Positions 58,581 through 64,000 of a DNA stretch of 64,000 bases are shown one piece after another. The translations under genes and the position numbers were made by a program. The stretch is from Acarospora socialis (taxonomy: Eukaryota > Ascomycota > Lecanoromycetes > Acarosporales > Acarosporaceae). Location of the stretch: NCBI GenBank assembly GCA_025617375.2, contig JAMYGW020000009.1, forward strand, positions 1,426,001-1,490,000, given 5' to 3'. The stretch's first letter is position 1, and every line of letters starts with the position of its first letter. The notes below the pieces were generated by a model. It was not told the origin of the DNA. It ran no database searches and saw only the letters and a program-made list of their open reading frames with translations.

Positions 58581-59287
58581 ATCTTTTCCAGCGATTGCGA
58601 GATGTGCCGGGCAAGTGTCCGAGGAAGTCCCTCCCTTCCAAGTCAAATGGAATTTACAGCTGAGAACTTGCTCGTCTGACCGGGTCCGAAAGTAATCCTG
58701 TTCTTCGGCGATACGCTCAACCTTTTCAAGTCAGAACCAAAGTTCTTTTGCGGTTATCGATAAGATGACGAGTATATGAAGCTCTAAGTTATCTGAAGCT
58801 CATGCCTTCACTGTGTAGTACGGAGGAGGTAGTGCTTAATAATCAAGGGTAAAAACGATTAGCGTCTATGCAGAATAGAGATACCCTCGCTAGGCCCTAA
58901 GTTACCAGGCCCGCAGTTACGAGCCACAGAGCGCTTGTGTAATATGGGATTACTGAGAGCCCTTGCCATGCAGAGGACGCAGTGTCAATTTCATTAAAGC
59001 ATGTTTCAGTTGAAAAACCTGCTATATAGTGAGAAATATGCTGGGTAGAGAGAAGGTCTTTTTGAGGCAATCCTGAACGTGCCTAGCTACGTTATAGAAA
59101 TGATCTACGTAGTATGAGCGGACTGCTCAATTGGCAAATGACACCTTCAGATGAATGATTTCCAGGACATCCACCTGTCGCCCTCCACCCTTTTCTCCTC
59201 CGATATGTGCCGTCACTGCCTCACGTCCAGTTCCTCCCATCGAGGTCGCCAGCAGCCTCAGAGCGAGCCTGGACGACAGCGACAAGC
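58581..59287. other. Intergenic, nothing recognised
   Basis: Upstream of the FGAR amidotransferase gene and downstream of the small secreted-protein gene, both leftward. AT-rich around 58740-59130. No ORF supported. Confidence 0.5.
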
Positions 59288-59718
59288 TCAAGTGACAGGG
59301 GCCGGTTGAGACTTATAGGGTCCGGGAGTACTCTCCAAGCTTCCAGCCGGCGCAGGCTGGAAGTGATGCGGTCCAGCCGAACTCTCCAAGCTGTTGCCGG
59401 GGTCTCTACGAACCGGAGCAGGTTGGAACTTGTACGGACCAGGCGTGCTTTCCAATTTAGACGGCCACACCGGCGCCGGTTTGAAGTGGTACGGGCCAGG
59501 AGTGCTTTCCAAGCTGTTGCCGGGCTCTCTTTTGACGGGCGCCGCCAGCTCGTCTAAGTTGGGTTGGTCCAGAGCTGCAGATTGTCAGCTCTCGCACGAG
59601 GGTTGGACTCAGCAACAGGGAAGAATGTACCTCTGGGATTGATTGGAGCGCCGGACGTCAACTGGAAACAGACGATGGAGAGGGAAGCGAGGGTGGAGAG
59701 GATGGAAGTGGACTTCAT
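59288..59718 (-). CDS. Small secreted tandem-repeat protein with dibasic sites, 124 aa
   Basis: Exons 59631-59718 and 59288-59574 are joined in phase 1 over a 56-base intron (GTACAT..GAGCTGACAATCTGCAG, a textbook branch point). ATG 59718 starts a clear signal peptide, MKSTSILSTLASLSIVCF, ending near TSGAP. After RALDQPNLDELAAPVKRE come four repeats of about 17 residues: SLESTPGPYHFKPAPV, KLESTPGPYKFQPAPV, SLESSAGPHHFQPAPA and SLESTPGPYKSQPAPV. K-R occurs before repeat 1 (PVKRE) and R-R after repeat 2 (PVRRD), each followed by EPGNS or DPGNS. No Cys is present in the mature part. This resembles a kexin-processed precursor of short peptides, but processing is inference. I know no family with this repeat. 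Without splicing the first exon would stop after 54 residues. Confidence 0.75.
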
Positions 59719-61376
59719 GTTGGATGGGAAGCGCTTGGTTATCGTTGCGGAAGACAATTGAGAGATAGAAATTGTACCTGATCACAAGTAGATGGTAAGA
59801 CGGACAAGAGTTCATGAGACAATGAAGCTGCTACTTAAAGAAAGACAAGACACGGCCGGCCAAGACTCGTGGAGAAGCGTGAAACACCAGATTTTCCCTT
59901 CCCTGAATCGCCGAGGCGTTAGGGCCCGCCGTTCCATCCATGTAAACCGGTTAAGTCACTCTCCAGAATGTACGAGAGAGCCGTCCATCGAGAGTGTCGC
60001 CAGTAGTTATGCCCCAGGTCCATGTTCAGAGAAGGCCGCCAAGATTCTGCACTGCCTCATTATGCGCTAGTAAGACCATGTTTCTGAGGGCAGGATAAAT
60101 AAGTTGCTGATATAATAACTCTGTCGTAAGGGTAGGACCCGGTGTTGGGTTTGTAGGTTGGTAGTACTTGGGGCGGCTTCCGATGCAGGCGGCTTGCTGT
60201 TTGGTCAGACCCAAAGGAGGATAGATGATTTTGTTCTTATACCCATGACAAAGGTACCTTATGAAGATGCTCGTGTCGAACTGCGGGAGATCTCCAAGGT
60301 TAACTACCTCTTGTAGTGGAGATCTGATACACCGATAACAAAGACGTCATCCGTTCCGTCAGTATCTTTGTTGAGGTCATACCTTGAGATCTTGATGTTG
60401 ACGTTGAACCTTGGTCCGCTGTGCAGTATCCCAATGCCGAGTGTGAGTGAACCTCTGGTGCCCAGTCGGAGAAAGTAATTCATGACTTCCAGCGAGCCCA
60501 TCATCTGCATCCGTATTGAGTGGAGATAACACGCTACCCCACAATTATGCAAAGATATAACGCTGTAAGAACCATCAGACTTGCTCATATCGCAAGCCTA
60601 CAACGCATTGTGCATCGTGACGCACGTGTGAAAGCGTTGCGTGCATCATCTCCAGCTCTCTCCCTTACTGGTGCGCAAGATAGCTGACAGTTGAGAGGAT
60701 GATTGAGAGTGGATCGATTGCTAACGGCTCAAGGCACATATGTAGAATGGCATGGCCCGCGGTTGATTGCGCACGTGGACAGGGATTCCGAGTGCCTTGC
60801 GTTAGGGGCGGCAGGTACCAAAAGGCCATGCATTCATGGAGCTACAGGTATGCAGCAAGTTTATGGCGTTACTTTGTATGGAGATAAAGAGCGGAGTGCG
60901 GGTTAGGGGGCGATTCGTTGAACTGACTGTCAGATACCGCGGGATTGCCGGTTTCGAATGTTTTGACCTTAGAGTGCGAATACAAGCATTTGATCAATAA
61001 AGTCAAGTTGATACTGGTTGTGAGCAGTCACCAAGTTGTAGTTTCGTCTGGATTGACTACCTGTTCGAGAAAGCGATCGATGCACAGTCATTTGACTTTT
61101 GTATTCGTCCATCATCCGAGAGATATTCTAGTGAACCGAAAAGTATAGAGTATGTTTGGTGCTGGAGACACGGATGATTTTGGATGAGAGGGCACAAATC
61201 AAGTGTAGATTAAAGAGACGGACGATAACAGAGAACGTCGTGATTAGATAATGAGCGTAGGGGTATCTCTAAAGCGATCGTGAAGACGCTGAATGAGCGA
61301 GCACAACAGGAAATCTAATGAACCGGGAATCTATGCAGGGCTCGAGAGCCCACATGCTCCTGAAGCCAAGTGTTCC
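59719..61376. other. Intergenic, no supported gene
   Basis: Includes the promoter of the secreted repeat gene. A - strand frame of 94 residues at 60304-60588 (starts MSKSDGSYSVISLHNCG) has a Met and moderate complexity but no known domain; I leave it uncalled. Other frames are shorter. Confidence 0.5.
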
Positions 61377-62372
61377 TCACGCAACTACCATTCGTCTTGC
61401 GGAATCTCCATCCGGGAACGAAGGAGCAGGTACATGCATCATCGTAGACCTCTCGTTAGCCCGTCGGACGAGCTTCCTGGTCTTCATCGGGACTTTTACG
61501 GCGGCGTTCCTGCTCAACCCTCCTTTCCAGACGAAGCCTGACCCCGAGTTGGCTCGTAAATGTGATCGTTGAGGCTGAGGATAGAGCCGTGGCGGGTTGA
61601 GATAAGGATCGTAATCCCGATAACTAGGCGTTGGTCGTATATCGAGACCTGGGAACGCAAGCATGGACGCTTCGTGTGCGATAGCTAGGTCTGCTTCCGG
61701 AAGGGTGGGGAGATCGATTGGAGGTAGAGGAGGACTGTCGAGCTCCGGCTCCGTGATAAACTCTTCGGGTCCCAGCGCCTCGGCAGGCTCAGAGGTAGGC
61801 TTGATTGCTTTCAAAGAAGTGGTAGACCTCGTGGAGTAACAGGATGTCACACTTCCTTGCCTGTGGCGGAGAGGGATTTTGCTAGAGTCGTTGCTGCGGC
61901 GTCTGTGCTTCGGAGCGAGCCTGGGTAGGTCGATAACTTTCGGCCTGCCCACGTTCATGAGATTGACAACGATTGCGATGCCAATCCTAACATCCGCTTC
62001 GAGGGATGTGATATCGACGGTGTCCGGATCGGTATCAGCTACAACATGTGTGGCGGACTCCTCTCGGGCAGCGGTCTCGAAACTCTCATCAGGACTCGGT
62101 GAAACCTCCTCCTCGCTGGAGAGATATCGATCGTGGAGGTCAGGTCTCGAGTATGTCTCAACTCTAAGTAGCCTTTTCTGCCTCTGCCCTGATGGCAACG
62201 CGGGCTTTCTTGGGGCCGGGAAATCCATGGTCTTCTGCCTGTGGTGGTCTCCATTCTCTTGAACCACCCAAAGCTGACTGTCCCTTCCGCTGCCGTTACT
62301 GCTATAGCTGCTGTAACTATTTCTCCAAGCTGCGCTCCCCTGCCGGGGCTGGCGATGGGGTATGACTGGCAT
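61377..62372 (-). CDS. Conserved fungal protein of unknown function, 331 aa
   Basis: A single open frame from ATG 62372 (MPVIPHRQPRQGSAAW) to the stop at 61377; the frame is open further upstream but without ATG. The protein is mostly disordered, Ser/Pro/Arg-rich, with one hydrophobic segment in mid protein (DVRIGIAIVVNLMNV). Motif-like pieces are RPDLHDRYLSSEEEVSPSPD, PKVIDLPRLAPKHRRRS and the C-terminal SGFVWKGGLSRNAAVKVPMK. I recognise this as the general type of an ascomycete orphan with an 'RYLSSEEE.SPSPDE' block and cannot give a function. An additional 5' exon is possible. The alternative, a chance ORF, is unlikely given its length and codon use. Confidence 0.65.
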   Translation of the reverse strand: MPVIPHRQPRQGSAAWRNSYSSYSSNGSGRDSQLWVVQENGDHHRQKTMDFPAPRKPALPSGQRQKRLLRVETYSRPDLHDRYLSSEEEVSPSPDESFETAAREESATHVVADTDPDTVDITSLEADVRIGIAIVVNLMNVGRPKVIDLPRLAPKHRRRSNDSSKIPLRHRQGSVTSCYSTRSTTSLKAIKPTSEPAEALGPEEFITEPELDSPPLPPIDLPTLPEADLAIAHEASMLAFPGLDIRPTPSYRDYDPYLNPPRLYPQPQRSHLRANSGSGFVWKGGLSRNAAVKVPMKTRKLVRRANERSTMMHVPAPSFPDGDSARRMVVA

Positions 62373-64000
62373 CTCGTCTCGCTGTGCTCGATGTCTTCGA
62401 TTGTGTGTTTGCACGACGGACCCAAGAACCAGGTGTAAGTTAAAATGGAAGGATCACAACATCGCTATGATGATCTTGTAAACACTCTCGACTCAATGTC
62501 AATTGGCCATGTCACGAACAGCCAACAACGATTGCACTGAATAGGTGGTATCCACGGAAGCCCACGCTGGAAATAAAGGAGGGAGCAATTTTCGAGAAGA
62601 GATGAAGATATGCAAGAGTAGGGTTCTACTTGTACAGAGAGAAATTTTGTGAGTTTACCCGTTATAACCGTCTTTGAAGAGCTGCACAGCCCACATATAC
62701 GGGAGCAAGAGAGAAGAAGCCTCCATCCAGTTCTCTCCGCGTGTAGGTGATACTCGTACACCGGGCGAGAATATGAAGCGCGATTAGGTGTACGTTTGTA
62801 CATGGGAGTGTCTGCAGTGCAGTCGACGTGCATGTTTCATCCTCGTCATTGGTTGGGGTGGTGGAGCGGTAAGCAAAAAGCAGGTCAAACGTCAACGGCC
62901 AGTGCATCGTACCTCACTTTCACTTTCCTTCTCTCGCCCTAGTCACATTCGACGGTACCTGTTCCAGCTTCGTACATATCTTGGTGCAGTCTGCAAGATG
63001 CCCCACCAAGAGGCCAAAGAGGTAAGTCTGCATTATTGTCTGTGGAAGTCGACTGCCAGACGGCATTGGCAAATTAAATGCCCGGCCGCCGTTACCCTCA
63101 ATCGCATTCGCATTCGCATTGCATACCGTTGCTCATTTCCGAATTACCCGACCAGCCATCTGAAGCCCAGGTACGAGTAGACTTGAACAACGAAAAATGG
63201 CAATGCGAAGCATCTGGTCTCGCAGGAGCAGCGCCATCCATCCGTTCATACGCAGTGCTCTTTTCGAGTCTGTGCAGATCCCAAAATTAAAACAGATGCC
63301 CTGACGATGTCGAACTTCAGAGCCAATCGGTCTAAACCGGTAAACATCTGCAGCCACCTATATACTCGTACATGTGGGTACAAAAGTGATCAGACGAAAG
63401 CTGCGAGAAATCATCAAAGCGTCGATGTACTCTACATCATAAGGTAGGTTAGGTACAAATACCTCGCCTCGCCTTGCCTTAACCTGAAGTCTCCACATGG
63501 CTTTCCTCGAGTTGTCTGAACTCTGAAAGCCCGTGATCCTGTAACTGCTCCACGCCCTCCATCTTCTAGCGGGCCAACGTATTTGTGGCTCTTCTCTCCG
63601 CTCCGCATGAGACTGCTGTTTCTACTTACCGCATGAAACTCTTCGAGAAGAGAATGGAAGTATCAAATGCTTTTCGCCCTCAGACCCGTAAAGTCACGAG
63701 AAAGCTGACGAGTACGATGGGTCTCGGCGTCATGTCTGTTTTGCATGGAGATTCTGAGTTTTTGTAGATATGGAAGATTATGTTGTTGCGCTACTCGTCC
63801 AAGAACTCAGCATTCGATGCTTCGGTATTGAGTAAGGCATCACTATGAGTGAGTACGAGTAAACAGATTATTCTAACGGTACTATACATATTCTACCATG
63901 CCTTTTCCCGTAGCCCGTCTTGATATACATAGTGATGCTTCTACAATTATGTGAAAGGAGGTGTAGGCAAGGAACGGAATCCTCATCAAACCTGAGGCGG
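62373..64000. other. Terminal intergenic region with repeated octamers, no supported gene
   Basis: An ATG near 62999 followed by eight codons and GTAAGT could be a first exon, but no matching acceptor exon is recognisable before the window ends. A CGCATT hexamer repeat lies near 63102-63120. Four octamers are listed separately. Confidence 0.5.
62751..63861. repeat. Cluster of four TACTCGTA/TACGAGTA octamers
   Basis: Exact copies at 62751-62758, 63172-63179, 63363-63370 and 63854-63861, in both orientations, all outside supported genes. Confidence 0.9.

Noticed and set aside
59288-59574. Reading the repeat protein as a classical alpha-pheromone precursor
   Set aside because: Repeats lack the Trp-Cys..Gly-Gln..Cys-Trp pattern of known Pezizomycotina alpha-pheromones; kept only as a general kexin-type candidate.
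60304-60588. 94-residue frame with Met start
   Set aside because: No homology I can recognise, and length alone is weak evidence.
62999-63030. Possible first exon (ATG, eight codons, GTAAGT)
   Set aside because: No convincing acceptor or downstream coding exon in the window.
1-64000. CRISPR arrays, transposons, LTR or virus-like elements
   Set aside because: No regular spacer arrays, terminal repeats, or transposase, polymerase, capsid or envelope motifs were seen.

Overview
This window looks like nuclear DNA of a filamentous ascomycete (Pezizomycotina; I would guess Dothideomycetes, but the class is not proven). Genes are split by short introns of about 45-120 bases with GT..AG ends and CTGAC/CTAAC-like branch points. 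Several genes belong to fungal families: a UreG/urease pair, a modin-like protein, a NACHT-ankyrin NLR, a fungal-type TFIIIC subunit and a Tra1 of about 3,800 residues. No rRNA, convincing tRNA, CRISPR array, transposon or virus-like element was recognised.

Layout. 1-422 is the 3' end of a nitrilase gene. 2.2-4.3 kb holds a modin-like gene with an in-frame stop. 6.4-7.8 kb is a conserved protein of unknown function. 9.0-11.0 kb holds a ribokinase and a small NTF2-like protein. 12.0-16.3 kb is a divergent pair, an intact UreG and a urease gene that looks dead. 16.5-18.5 kb is the anaphase-promoting-complex subunit Cdc16/Cut9. 19.2-20.5 kb is a secreted or surface Cys-rich, Ser/Thr-rich single-pass membrane protein with a 72-base tandem repeat. 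21.8-28.4 kb is an NLR (hydrolase-NACHT-ankyrin) head to head with a two-helix membrane protein (DUF6601-like). 28.4-31.5 kb is decayed: unassignable fragments, a relic copy of the 3' end of the YJU2 gene, and an F-box-like gene with an in-frame stop. 31.6-34.5 kb holds the splicing factor YJU2 and a bZIP factor. 35.1-46.9 kb is TRA1 (SAGA/NuA4). 48.0-50.8 kb is a PP2A B' subunit, head to head with the TFIIIC subunit at 51.6-53.8 kb. 54.5-58.6 kb is FGAR amidotransferase (purine synthesis). 59.3-59.7 kb is a small secreted tandem-repeat protein with dibasic sites. 61.4-62.4 kb is a conserved protein of unknown function.

How they relate. Most are single-copy housekeeping genes with unrelated jobs (splicing, Pol III and Pol II transcription, mitotic exit, phosphatase targeting, purine synthesis). 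Only UreG/urease is a functional pair. The accessory genes (modin-like, NLR, DUF6601-like, F-box, repeat-rich secreted proteins) sit between them and show decay or internal repeats.

The two most unusual signals are not genes. (1) At least five blocks of about 0.8-1.2 kb have a C-rich left half and a G-rich right half on the + strand. The pattern reads the same on both strands and overrides codon choice in genes of either direction. (2) The octamer TACTCGTA/TACGAGTA occurs 13 times by eye, 12 of them outside genes. Exon junctions were placed by hand from splice signals and frame; no alignment or RNA data were available.
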